Below are positions 54,901 through 62,409 of a stretch of 64,000 bases of DNA, one piece after another. Each line of letters begins with the position of its first letter. The first letter of the stretch is position 1. The translations under genes and the position numbers were made by a program. The notes under the pieces are model-generated. The model was given only the letters and a program-made list of their open reading frames with translations. It searched no databases and was not told the DNA's origin. Origin of the DNA: Rhodopirellula sp. (GTDB taxonomy: Bacteria > Planctomycetota > Planctomycetia > Pirellulales > Pirellulaceae); the NCBI GenBank assembly GCA_002690925.1, contig NZGD01000237.1, positions 89,837-153,836 on the forward strand, written 5' to 3'.

Positions 54901-55954
54901 GGTGCGAATCGCAATGCAGTGTAGCGAGTCTGATGCGGCAATGATTCTTGCTGATGACAATACTGCGGCACGGTTGATCAGTCGCCCCGGCGAAGCCATT
55001 TATAATGATGCAGGGGGACTAGTCGAGGGAAATCAACCCTTTCAGGTGGCGTGGCTCTCGTCTTCAGCGCATCGTGACATGCTAACGTCAGTTGCTGATC
55101 GTGACGAAGCTTTTCATGATGACATGCTGCCGATGGTGGTGTTTGAAGGAAACCGACCTTGTCGGTGGTCGACAACAATGGCAGATTCTGTACTGAATAC
55201 TGAGGGTAAGAATGTCCTGTGCGGCCTGCTGGGCGAATCGGTCGAGATTGGACCACCGCAGCAACTTAAGTTGCTGCGTGACCCCGGCCGGAATGTATTG
55301 ATCATTGCTGCCGCTGATTCACGCAATGCACTTTTGGCATCAAGCCTTGCCGGGCTGGCAAAATCCGACTCGCGTCTGGAGGTTGTCTATTTTGATGGGG
55401 CACGAGCAGGCGATGTGGAGTCGGGAGCAGCCTGGCTCGAGGAAGCTGGCATATGTACCAAGATCGTAAAAACACGTGATGCTGAAGGCGAAATGAGCCG
55501 TCTCCACGAGTTGATTCAGGAACGAGGAGCAGAGGCGGATGATCCTTCACCCGTCGTGGTAGTCATCGACCCATTGGAGAGATTTCGAGATTTGAGGCAG
55601 GATGACTCCTTCAACTTTTCACTTGATTCAGGCGCAGGTGCGGTCTCCGGGGGGGCCGCGTTGCAGGCAGTCTTGAGAGATGGCCCAGCGGCAAATGTGT
55701 TTGTCGTGTTGATTGCCGGATCTGCTGAGACCGTCTCGCGGTGGTTGCCTCGAGCATCACAGCATGATCTTGAAATCCGTATTCTCGGGCAGATGAATCA
55801 GACAGACTCAGCCTTGCTGATAGACTCTCCTGTTGCAGCAGAGCTTTCAGCAGCCACGATGCTTGTTTATGACGATGCAGTCGGTAGCATCACCAAGTTC
55901 AGACAGTGCAATTTGCCCGATGCGGATCAGGTCAAAGGCTGGTTACATGACTAA
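51998..55954 (+). CDS. membrane FtsK/SpoIIIE-family ATPase, EccC-like
   Basis: An 1318-residue protein beginning at GTG 51998 (ATG at 52004 is the alternative). Residues 1 to about 220 form a charged coiled-coil domain. Two transmembrane helices follow at about 228-252 and 260-283, then a second coiled coil to about 430. Three ATPase-like modules follow. The first (about 535-760) lacks a proper Walker A. The second has GKTGSGKST at about 805-813 and IMLVVDEF at about 907-914 and should be the active motor. The third (about 1080-1318; NVLIIAAADSRN, VVVVIDPLERF) has a degenerate P-loop. Multiple FtsK-type modules after two membrane helices is the plan of EccC, the motor of ESX/type VII secretion, rather than of chromosome-segregating FtsK. 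Confidence 0.85.
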   Translation: MIMKDNSVSPTGLLGTYRQRQLLDGLSKRFQSCSAKQIDLENSHLQQEAEEEQGYAVSHAATMEQCRAKRREMLSMWDEADEALACTYEEAAIRNRMELSRLAQLFKQKGVEEQLVIERKVQSRCQAVREQYENRKNQPGQQQRKEVKQIDESLLPLAKQIEEANYLTIRRLDMLPEIEPDEEQLKNLSEVKPDTIKATVESLSRLTNKCEKLVIELQSGAAAKIVDSFYLPAGVAGFLVIWAVAALVLVSDTLEQWLWAAAGILPAFVLGFGTYLVLLWPLKRMTRRIYPRVVLLGRLADEFATGARGLSKKIAETASVELVEQRDAHLAAAERWKEEQLAEMQQRLAAEQDKQRVMLSEALKRVDVEYEENTTRVGNEMHGKADVVANAISQQLMEADQEIQKQRDEQSAKRKGELDHLVHRLNEGVNRGLKRIKSADEEVGDRFPAWSELTNDHEAKSDGIDYLPLGYLKVEGSLRRILEKSETSTPDNAEGHGTAKGTDVNLATDEPSKLLDEIQIPPTLPVVLHRRLHSGLVIECSEAHMGKAIDLAHQLLWRLLTAAPAGRAKLTMIDPMGRGQHFTGFMALADHDPALVGHRVWTTDAKIESRLGELADHIEDVLQSSLRDRFERIEDYNRVAGSMAEPYRAVAAVGFPEALSRESYRHLLALLESGLRCGIFTILICDRHKPWPPETPLPDTDKILSLSINDQGEWHLKSKGMDTLPFEPIAAPSAQTRDELVDHVGKSAVAAANVEIPLEHVLAGCEPAAGVTGTGIQIPIGSQGANRSLCIDLGTGVQQHVLIAGKTGSGKSTLLHSIIMSGAYRYRPDQLHFYLLDFKKGVEFKPYAEYRLPHARVVGIESEREFGRSVLQRLDEELQQRGEKFRAAGVQDLSEYLTATEDVMPRIMLVVDEFQELFVRDDRLAGDCTMLLDRLVRQGRSFGMHVVLSSQSLAGAYSLPRATLGQMAVRIAMQCSESDAAMILADDNTAARLISRPGEAIYNDAGGLVEGNQPFQVAWLSSSAHRDMLTSVADRDEAFHDDMLPMVVFEGNRPCRWSTTMADSVLNTEGKNVLCGLLGESVEIGPPQQLKLLRDPGRNVLIIAAADSRNALLASSLAGLAKSDSRLEVVYFDGARAGDVESGAAWLEEAGICTKIVKTRDAEGEMSRLHELIQERGAEADDPSPVVVVIDPLERFRDLRQDDSFNFSLDSGAGAVSGGAALQAVLRDGPAANVFVVLIAGSAETVSRWLPRASQHDLEIRILGQMNQTDSALLIDSPVAAELSAATMLVYDDAVGSITKFRQCNLPDADQVKGWLHD

Positions 55955-56072
55955 CAACTGACGCACCATCATGGGAAAGAACAAGCAGCAGATTCTAATC
56001 CGCAGTCACTTAGCTGCTGGTTGGGTTTGCCAATGCAAGCCACGCGCTGCCGTGCTAGCAGCCACACGCGCA

Positions 56073-56564
56073 CTACCATCCCAGGGTTCCGGGGCCACCC
56101 TTGAATGGACCCACGATGTCTTCAGTAATCCAACCACCATAGAAGTTTCCTTCTTGCGGCGTCACCGGTTTACCGTCAACGTAGCAGCACTCGGTCTTAT
56201 GGGGATAGAAAGCCAAGTGGTCTTTGATCGGTTCAAACCGCTGTGTTGGTCGTGAATAGCACCACGCTATATCAGTGACCTGCATCTTGCTTGATAGGTA
56301 GGAAAAGTAGGATGCGTAGCCTTTCCATTCGCAAAATGAACCGCTCCGCATCTTCTTCAGGCGGTCCATCGCGATGTCTTTCGCTGGGAGGTAATAAACA
56401 GGCGGGTGACTTGTTTCTAGAACCCTATACGAACTGGTTGTATCTGCCAAAGTTTGGCCGTTGACAATGATCTTGATGTGCCGGGGACAGGCTTCGACGG
56501 CTGGTGGTCGAGGGTAATCCCAAACAGATTCCCGACCGGGTCCGGGATCAATACGCTGCGTCAT
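56073..56564 (-). CDS. DUF427 protein, longer form
   Basis: The ATG at 56564 (MTQRIDPGPG) gives 163 residues and avoids overlap with EgtB; a longer reading to 56696 would overlap the EgtB gene. The DUF427 fold is shown by RPPAVEACPRHIKIIVNGQTLADT near the start, KMRSGSFCEWKGYASYF and ITDIAWCYSRPT-type strands, and the closing FYPHK and GPFKGGPG sections. DUF427 proteins have a small beta-rich fold and no proven reaction. It lies 16 bases after the EgtB gene, downstream on the same strand, as the second DUF427 gene in the ergothioneine cluster. Confidence 0.8.
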   Translation of the reverse strand: MTQRIDPGPGRESVWDYPRPPAVEACPRHIKIIVNGQTLADTTSSYRVLETSHPPVYYLPAKDIAMDRLKKMRSGSFCEWKGYASYFSYLSSKMQVTDIAWCYSRPTQRFEPIKDHLAFYPHKTECCYVDGKPVTPQEGNFYGGWITEDIVGPFKGGPGTLGW

Positions 56565-56580
56565 TTCACTAGGAACTTGC

Positions 56581-57885
56581 TCAGGAGGTAGATTTGGCGA
56601 GCCGCAGACCATTAAATTGCCAGCGAGCGTCGGCGGGAAAAAAGTTGCGGTAGCTTGCCCGCAGATGCCCTCGGGGCGTTGCGCAGGATCCACCACGAAG
56701 GACGTATTGGTTGCACATGAACTTGCCGTTGTATTCGCCTAAAGCTCCATCGGCTGGTTGATACCCGGGATAAGCCGCGTAAGAGCTAGATGTCCATTGC
56801 CAGCAGTCGCCGAATAGCCCCTGGAACAGACCGTTTTTGAGCCCGTGAAATGGATGGACTGCTTGGTTTAAATCGTAATGGTCTTCGGCGAAACATCCTT
56901 CGACTGGATATTCCTCGGCGGCTGCTTCCCACTCGGCCTCCGTTGGGAGTCTGGCCTTGGCCCATCGGGCGTAAGCATCCGCCTCGAAGTAGCTGATGTG
57001 CGTAACCGGGGCAGTCAAGTCCAGTGGTTGCAGGCCAGCCAGTGTGAACTCGCATGGCCTCTCATTGTGATAGACCCAATACAATGGAGAGTTCCACTGA
57101 TGGTGATTGATGTGTTTCCAACCCATGGAAAGCCACAATTCAGATCGCTGATAGCCAAGATCGTGAATGAACTCGAGAAATTCGCCATTGGTGACAAGCT
57201 GATCACAAAGGGCGTAGGGCTCTAAAAATACTCGGTGACGCGGTGACTCGTTATCGAAGGAAAAACTCGCTCCTTGATGTCCCACGTGATGGACGCCTCC
57301 TTCGAAACTTATCCAGTTTTTTTGACTTAAGCGATCATTTTTCCCAGTCTCGAAAGGTGATAGAGATGGAAAGAGTGGGTTCTGAGCGAACAGATGTTTT
57401 AGATCAGTCTGCATCAGTTCCTGATGTTGCTGCTCGTGATTCAATCCAAGCTCCAAGATGTCCAGCAGCTGAACATTATCCTGCGTTACCTGTCGCAACG
57501 TTTCGACCATCAATTCATCGATGCTTGTTCGGTAGTTGCTGATCTCGCTCACAGTTGGGCGTGTAAGTAAACCGCGTCTGTCACGAGGGTACTGTTCGCC
57601 TACTGAGTTGTAGTAGGAGTTGAAGAGATATTCAAACGAGTCATTAAAACGTTGGAAATTCGAGCTGTGTGCCAGGATGAAGGTCTCATAAAACCATGTG
57701 GTGTGAGCGAGATGCCACCGCATGGGACTCGCGTCAGGCATGGACTGAACAACGTAGTCCTCAGTGCATAGTGTTTCGCAAAGTCGTTCTGAAAATGCCC
57801 GAACTTCCTGATAGCGATGTAGCAACTGATCTTTTCGCGAATCAAGTTGCGTCTCCAAACATAAGGCAGTCGATGGCGTGTTCAC
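56581..57885 (-). CDS. egtB: ergothioneine biosynthesis protein EgtB
   Basis: A 434-residue non-haem iron sulfoxide synthase. The N-terminal DinB-like domain carries the three iron ligands: His58 in MRWHLAH and His150, His154 in NHEQQHQELMQ. The C-terminal domain is of the formylglycine-generating-enzyme (FGE-sulfatase) type: AKARLPTEAEWEAAAEEYP, FGDCWQWTSSSY and VLRGGSCATPRGHLRASYRNFF. EgtB joins hercynine to a sulfur donor with oxygen. The gene starts inside the DUF427 stop upstream (4-base overlap, 57882-57885). No egtC or egtE is seen here, so a cysteine-using or incomplete pathway is possible; the remaining genes may lie elsewhere. Confidence 0.93.
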   Translation of the reverse strand: MNTPSTALCLETQLDSRKDQLLHRYQEVRAFSERLCETLCTEDYVVQSMPDASPMRWHLAHTTWFYETFILAHSSNFQRFNDSFEYLFNSYYNSVGEQYPRDRRGLLTRPTVSEISNYRTSIDELMVETLRQVTQDNVQLLDILELGLNHEQQHQELMQTDLKHLFAQNPLFPSLSPFETGKNDRLSQKNWISFEGGVHHVGHQGASFSFDNESPRHRVFLEPYALCDQLVTNGEFLEFIHDLGYQRSELWLSMGWKHINHHQWNSPLYWVYHNERPCEFTLAGLQPLDLTAPVTHISYFEADAYARWAKARLPTEAEWEAAAEEYPVEGCFAEDHYDLNQAVHPFHGLKNGLFQGLFGDCWQWTSSSYAAYPGYQPADGALGEYNGKFMCNQYVLRGGSCATPRGHLRASYRNFFPADARWQFNGLRLAKSTS

Positions 57886-58166
57886 GGTTGAACCTCAACC
57901 CCTTTCCAGAAAGCAATGTAGTTGCGAATGTTAGCAACAGCCTCTTTCGGGGCAGGATAATACCACGCGGCATTCGCATTGGTATTTTCGTCAACGACGA
58001 CATCGTAATAGCTAGCTGTACCCTTCCATCCGCAAACCGTGTGATGATCACTTTGGCGAAAGTACTGCTGGTTAATTGAACTTGGAGGAAAATAATGGTT
58101 TCCCTCAATGATCTCTGTAGCATCGCTTTCCGCAATGACAACATCATTCCAAAGAGCTTTGGGCAT
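57882..58166 (-). CDS. DUF427 protein, short form
   Basis: A 94-residue protein covering a full DUF427 domain: MPKALWNDVVIAES at the start, EGNHYFPPSS, then CGWKGTASYYDVVVDE, AWYYPAPKEA and NYIAFWKGVEV. This is the short family form with a small beta-barrel-like fold and no known catalytic reaction. It sits between egtD and egtB, overlapping egtB by 4 bases, so it is probably translated together with them. A role linked to ergothioneine metabolism is suggested by position only. Confidence 0.85.
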   Translation of the reverse strand: MPKALWNDVVIAESDATEIIEGNHYFPPSSINQQYFRQSDHHTVCGWKGTASYYDVVVDENTNANAAWYYPAPKEAVANIRNYIAFWKGVEVQP

Positions 58167-58223
58167 ATTCGGTGAGCAACTTTCTACTAAGGGAATGAAG
58201 CATGCAACTTCGGCCTGGCAAAT

Positions 58224-59195
58224 TCACGCTTCAAGGTACATGACGGCAAAATACCGCTGTGGATCGTACCAAGCAGCTCGGCAAGACCACCCGGCTTCAT
58301 CGGCCATTGTTGTGAAACCTTCGACGGTGTACTTGTGCGAGTATTCGGTCAGAATCTCATCACCTTCATTGATGTGAAAGAATTGGTCCTCGACTCGGAT
58401 GGATTGGTTACACAGGCTTCGCAATCTCATCTCTATTCGTCCCACCTGTTCATTGAAGATCGCTTTGTGTTCAAAGTTCGCTACTTCGATTTGAGCATCC
58501 AACTCGCGGTTGATCCGAGAAAGTAAATTGAGATTGAACCGTGCCGTGACTCCCTTGCGGTCGTTGTACGCTGCTTCCAGAACGTCTTTGTCCTTATGCA
58601 GATCGAAGCCGATCAACAAGCTGCCTCGTTCTCCGGCGGTCGTTCTCATCGCGTGCAGGAGGTCGCTAGCTTCGTCATGGGTGAAATTACCAATCGTCGA
58701 CCCTGGGAAGTAGATACAAGTTTTGGTCTGCGCTGAAGATGTTTTTGGCAGGTTGATTGGTTTTGTGAAGTCACCAACGATGGGTTGGATGACGTGATTC
58801 GGGTACTCGGTTGCTAAGTTGCTGGCCGTTGTGTGGAGATGTTCTCGCGAAATATCAATCGGCAGGTACGAGTCAAGCTCGATGACTTGGTCAAGCAGGA
58901 TACGTGTTTTCAGACTGCTCCCGCTACCATACTCGACCAAACGCGAATTGGTTCCAATGCATGCAGCAATCATTCGTGCCGAATGCTTCATGATGGCGGT
59001 TTCTGTACGAGTCGGATAATATTCCTGCAATTCGCAAATCTGATCAAACAGAAGTGATCCCTGCCGATCATAGAAGTACTTTGACGGGATGGCCCTCGTG
59101 GGGGAATTCAACCCCTTCAGTACATCGTCTCGAAATTGTAGGTCGGTCTCGGAGAGAGGTTTTCGCCCCAGCGGCGGCAGCAATGTCGATGGCAT
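58224..59195 (-). CDS. egtD: L-histidine N-alpha-methyltransferase EgtD
   Basis: A 323-residue SAM-dependent methyltransferase that converts histidine to hercynine, the first step of ergothioneine synthesis. Family signatures are PSKYFYDRQGSLLFDQICELQEYYPTRTE near the N-terminus and LVEYGSGSSLKTRILLD for SAM binding (about residues 86-102). CIYFPGSTIGNFTHDEA with the GSTIGN motif is near 161-177, and the C-terminus holds the histidine-binding MRLRSL and HINEGDEI region. It is the first gene of the minus-strand cluster egtD - DUF427 - egtB - DUF427, with 57 bases to the first DUF427 gene. Confidence 0.93.
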   Translation of the reverse strand: MPSTLLPPLGRKPLSETDLQFRDDVLKGLNSPTRAIPSKYFYDRQGSLLFDQICELQEYYPTRTETAIMKHSARMIAACIGTNSRLVEYGSGSSLKTRILLDQVIELDSYLPIDISREHLHTTASNLATEYPNHVIQPIVGDFTKPINLPKTSSAQTKTCIYFPGSTIGNFTHDEASDLLHAMRTTAGERGSLLIGFDLHKDKDVLEAAYNDRKGVTARFNLNLLSRINRELDAQIEVANFEHKAIFNEQVGRIEMRLRSLCNQSIRVEDQFFHINEGDEILTEYSHKYTVEGFTTMADEAGWSCRAAWYDPQRYFAVMYLEA

Positions 59196-59365
59196 GAATA
59201 GGTATCCCGAAGATCAGATCAGCTTTCCTTGACTTTGAAAGTCTAGGAAACCGTCCAGTGGGACGCGTGTTTTTCGCTTTTACTTGGATTTCATCGGCTA
59301 TTTCGAGCAGTCGCTGCGGCATGTCCAGTGAAGTTGCCGACGAATATTTGGGCGGAAAATCATGC

Positions 59366-60730
59366 CTATTTGTCGGCATTCGGCTGGGATTTGAGTTTGC
59401 GATACAGCGTCTTACGATCGAGCCCAAGGATTCGAGCTGCTTGCGTTCGGTTTTGATCGACTGCCTGTAAAACGTGTTCGATATAACGCTTTTCAATCTC
59501 TTCAAGCGGTACCAGTTGGGTTGGGTCATCGCCACCGATGAAAACAGTGCCGCCGCGATGATCACGGATTTTGTCTGGAAGATCTTCGATCGTTACTGAG
59601 TCATAGCGAGTTAGTGCTAATGCCCTTTCCATGACATTCCTCAATTCGCGGACATTCCCCGGCCATGAGTAACCCAACAATTTCTCTGCGGCAGTTTCGC
59701 TCATGCCGGTTACTTTCTTACCGGAACTTTTTGCAAACTGATCAATGTAATGCGAAGCGATTGTAAGGATGTCGACACCGCGCGAGCGAAGTGGTGGAAG
59801 ATGTAACTGGATAACGTTGATGCGGTAGTATAGGTCTTGTCGGAATCGCCCTTCTTCGACAGCTGTTTCAAGGTCTCGGTGCGTGGCTGCCAGGACTCGT
59901 ACATCGAATTGAATCTCTTGGTCACTTCCCACAGCTCTGATGCGATTTTCTTCCAGTGCTCGCAGCAATTTGACTTGCATGGACATCGGCATGTCGCCCA
60001 TCTCATCAAGTAGTAAAGTGCCACCCTCTGCTTCCATGAACAAGCCTTTTCGCTCATTGCGGGCGTCAGTGAATGCACCACGCACGTGGCCGAACAGCTC
60101 GCTCTCTAGCAGTGTTTCCGAGAGTGCCGCGCAGTTTACGGCAACAAACGGATTTGCAGCACGATTACTGAGTTTGTGGATGGATCTTGCAACCAATTCT
60201 TTCCCCGTACCACTTTCTCCTGTAATGAGTACAGAGGCATCCGACGTGCTGACTCGTTTCATTTGGTCGTACAAGTGTTGCATGGGCATACTCTCACCCA
60301 GCATTTCCCCAAAATGATTTTCCGCTTTCGCCTGTTGTTCAAGCAGATGAATTTGTCGTTTTAAGTGTCGGTGTTCAACCGCACGAGCAATTGTGATCGC
60401 GAGTAGTTCGAGCTCGACTGGCTTGGTCAGAAAGTCATATGCACCACTGCGAATCGTTGCCACTGCTGTGTCGAGGGTCCCGAAAGCTGTCATCACAATG
60501 ACAGGGACATCGGGGCGGGTTGAACTGATTTGTTGGCAGAGCTGTAAACCTGTTGTACCCGGCATTCTGACATCAGTCAGCACGACATCAAATTCATCAT
60601 CGTGGAGCAGTTCATTGGCTTCGTTAGCGCTCTGGCACCAAGTGGTGGTGAATCCCTTCATGGTGAGCGTGGTATCGATCAGCTCGCACATTGCTTTGTC
60701 GTCATCAACGACCAGTACCTTACCTTTCAT
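59366..60730 (-). CDS. sigma-54-dependent response regulator, NtrC family
   Basis: A 454-residue transcription factor. The receiver domain (residues 1-120) has acidic residues D9-D11, the phosphoacceptor Asp53 (LTDVRMPG) and Lys103 (LTKP). The AAA+ domain has Walker A GESGTGKE (171-178), GAFTDA (218-223) for sigma-54 contact, and GGTLLDEMGDMP (Walker B). A Fis-type helix-turn-helix closes it (NRTQAARILGLDRKTLYRKL). The GAFTDA loop is intact, so it should activate sigma-54 promoters. Its start overlaps the stop of the sensor-kinase gene (TGATG), so the two are translationally coupled partners. Target genes are not visible. Confidence 0.93.
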   Translation of the reverse strand: MKGKVLVVDDDKAMCELIDTTLTMKGFTTTWCQSANEANELLHDDEFDVVLTDVRMPGTTGLQLCQQISSTRPDVPVIVMTAFGTLDTAVATIRSGAYDFLTKPVELELLAITIARAVEHRHLKRQIHLLEQQAKAENHFGEMLGESMPMQHLYDQMKRVSTSDASVLITGESGTGKELVARSIHKLSNRAANPFVAVNCAALSETLLESELFGHVRGAFTDARNERKGLFMEAEGGTLLLDEMGDMPMSMQVKLLRALEENRIRAVGSDQEIQFDVRVLAATHRDLETAVEEGRFRQDLYYRINVIQLHLPPLRSRGVDILTIASHYIDQFAKSSGKKVTGMSETAAEKLLGYSWPGNVRELRNVMERALALTRYDSVTIEDLPDKIRDHRGGTVFIGGDDPTQLVPLEEIEKRYIEHVLQAVDQNRTQAARILGLDRKTLYRKLKSQPNADK

Positions 60731-62256
60731 CAGGTCATCTCCACGTGATCGTTACCGTTTTTAGGGTCTGTGTTGGGCGTGGTGGGAAGATAGATCGAGA
60801 ATTCACTGCCCTGCCCTTCTGAGCTTTTCACCTCAATCCAACCACCATGTTCTTGAATGATGCCATGTGAAATTGATAATCCAAGACCTGTTCCTTCCCC
60901 CACATCCTTGGTCGTGAAAAAAGGCTCAAAGATGTGTTTTCGATCTTCCGCTGCTATCCCCACGCCATCATCGGCAATGATGACCTTACGGTAGATTTTG
61001 TTTTTTTCGCCCTCGTTCCCGGGACGTTTTCGTTCAGCATCAGTCAGAGTAATCGTCACATTCCCATCTTTTCCGCCTGATTGGATGGCATTGAGGAGTA
61101 AATTTGTCAGCACTTGTTGGATTTGACCTGCATCGATGTTCGCGCTTGACTGGGCTTCAGGTAACGATAGATGGAGATTTGTGTGATGTTTTGTTGCGAC
61201 GGTTTCCATCAGATCACGGGTGGTCGTGATCAGTTCGTTGAGATTTTGGCAGGAGCGTTGGGGCGTATTTTGTCGAGCGAAGTCCAAAAGCTGACGGACA
61301 ATTCTTGTAATTCTTTGCGCCTCCGACTGAATGGCCTGTGCACTCACACGCGTCGCCTCCGGATCTAGTTTCCCACTTGCCAGTAATTCAGCTCTGCCGG
61401 TGACCACATTGAGCGGAGTACCAATTTCGTGTGCAAGTCCAGCGGCCATTGTGCCAACCGTTGTCAATCGTTCTGCATGGCGGAGCTGTTCAACGGTTTT
61501 GATTTTTTCATGGGCGGCCATTGCAAGTTCATGATGTTGTTTTGTGAGTTGTCCGCACATTTCATTCAGAGCACTGCCTAGGCGTCCGAGTTCATCAGCT
61601 GATTCAATTTGGACCGGGCCTGTAAAATCACCCTCGCCAACACGCCTTACCTTGTCAATGAGTTGGTTGAGAGGTCTGCCTACCATGCGGATACCACCCA
61701 CCAGAATCACAAAGCCTGACAACGAAGCAACTCCGGTGAGTGCTATGAGCGAAGTCAGTACTGAGTGTTGAAATTTAGGGTTCATGCCGTCATCGGGAAC
61801 TGCAACTTCAATCTTGCCTGCTCGAATTCCATCTGGTCCCCTGCTGGTGAAGGGAACATAGGTGTAAACGACTTGTTTACCTGATTGATCTGGCATGCTG
61901 AGAACAGTGGTCTTCTGTTTCGCAATGATCAGGTTGAGAGGAGATGGTTGTTGGCTGCTGTCACTGATCGTGGCCACTTCAACCCACCGCATGGTCACTT
62001 GCTGCAAACCAGACGAGCGTTGCATGGGTGTGGGGATTTCAAGAACACGATTTTCTTGAATTGCCTGATCGATAGTTGGTTGCAGCGATTGCACAAGTTC
62101 AGATGCAAATTGCTGATGTTCTGCTTGAGCTCGTTGTTCCTGTCGAACGGTTAGGTACGCGAACAGTCCAACGACCAGTAGCAGGCCTGTTAGAAATAGT
62201 AGAACAAGTTTGGCAGCAAGTCGCATCGACAGGTGGTCCAAGATTCTTGAGGGCAA
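60730..62256 (-). CDS. sensor histidine kinase
   Basis: A 508-residue membrane kinase. The first transmembrane helix is at about 13-36 ([23 protein letters not shown]) and the second at about 166-188; the periplasmic domain between them is about 125 residues without a recognised ligand fold. A HAMP region with a further helix (about 190-240) precedes the dimerisation helices with phosphoacceptor His276 ([15 protein letters not shown]). The HATPase_c domain has a clear N box ([12 protein letters not shown]), G1 (IIADDGVGI), F box and G2 ([14 protein letters not shown]). It is the partner of the sigma-54 regulator encoded just downstream. A strong hairpin lies upstream, between it and the protease gene. 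Confidence 0.93.
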   Translation of the reverse strand: MPSRILDHLSMRLAAKLVLLFLTGLLLVVGLFAYLTVRQEQRAQAEHQQFASELVQSLQPTIDQAIQENRVLEIPTPMQRSSGLQQVTMRWVEVATISDSSQQPSPLNLIIAKQKTTVLSMPDQSGKQVVYTYVPFTSRGPDGIRAGKIEVAVPDDGMNPKFQHSVLTSLIALTGVASLSGFVILVGGIRMVGRPLNQLIDKVRRVGEGDFTGPVQIESADELGRLGSALNEMCGQLTKQHHELAMAAHEKIKTVEQLRHAERLTTVGTMAAGLAHEIGTPLNVVTGRAELLASGKLDPEATRVSAQAIQSEAQRITRIVRQLLDFARQNTPQRSCQNLNELITTTRDLMETVATKHHTNLHLSLPEAQSSANIDAGQIQQVLTNLLLNAIQSGGKDGNVTITLTDAERKRPGNEGEKNKIYRKVIIADDGVGIAAEDRKHIFEPFFTTKDVGEGTGLGLSISHGIIQEHGGWIEVKSSEGQGSEFSIYLPTTPNTDPKNGNDHVEMT

Positions 62257-62329
62257 GGCAGGCTTTTATGGATTCAGACTGCTGAACAGTGGCATGATGC
62301 CTAGCTATTGTAGCCGCCCTCTATAAAGA

Positions 62330-62366
62330 GCGGTCAGCGTCAGTTGCAAATACCGACGCTGACCGC
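62330..62366. terminator. strong 12-bp hairpin between htrA and the kinase gene
   Basis: GCGGTCAGCGTC (62330-62341) and GACGCTGACCGC (62355-62366) are perfectly complementary with a 13-base loop. It sits just past the HtrA stop (62410) in the direction of transcription. The T-run after the stem on the minus strand is poor (TTTATAG), so it may stabilise the mRNA end or act with Rho rather than being a classical terminator. Confidence 0.55.
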
Positions 62367-62409
62367 ATTGTGGGTCCGTTGCCTCCTTGCGGCAGAGGCG
62401 GGAGGGTTA

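Noticed and set aside
51998..55954. Chromosome-partitioning FtsK/SpoIIIE
   Set aside because: Long coiled coils, only two membrane helices, three ATPase-like modules and no C-terminal gamma domain argue against FtsK.
55971..56255. 94-residue open frame after the FtsK-type gene (MGKNKQQ...)
   Set aside because: Most of it is antisense to the DUF427 gene starting at 56564, and it resembles no family; not called as a gene.
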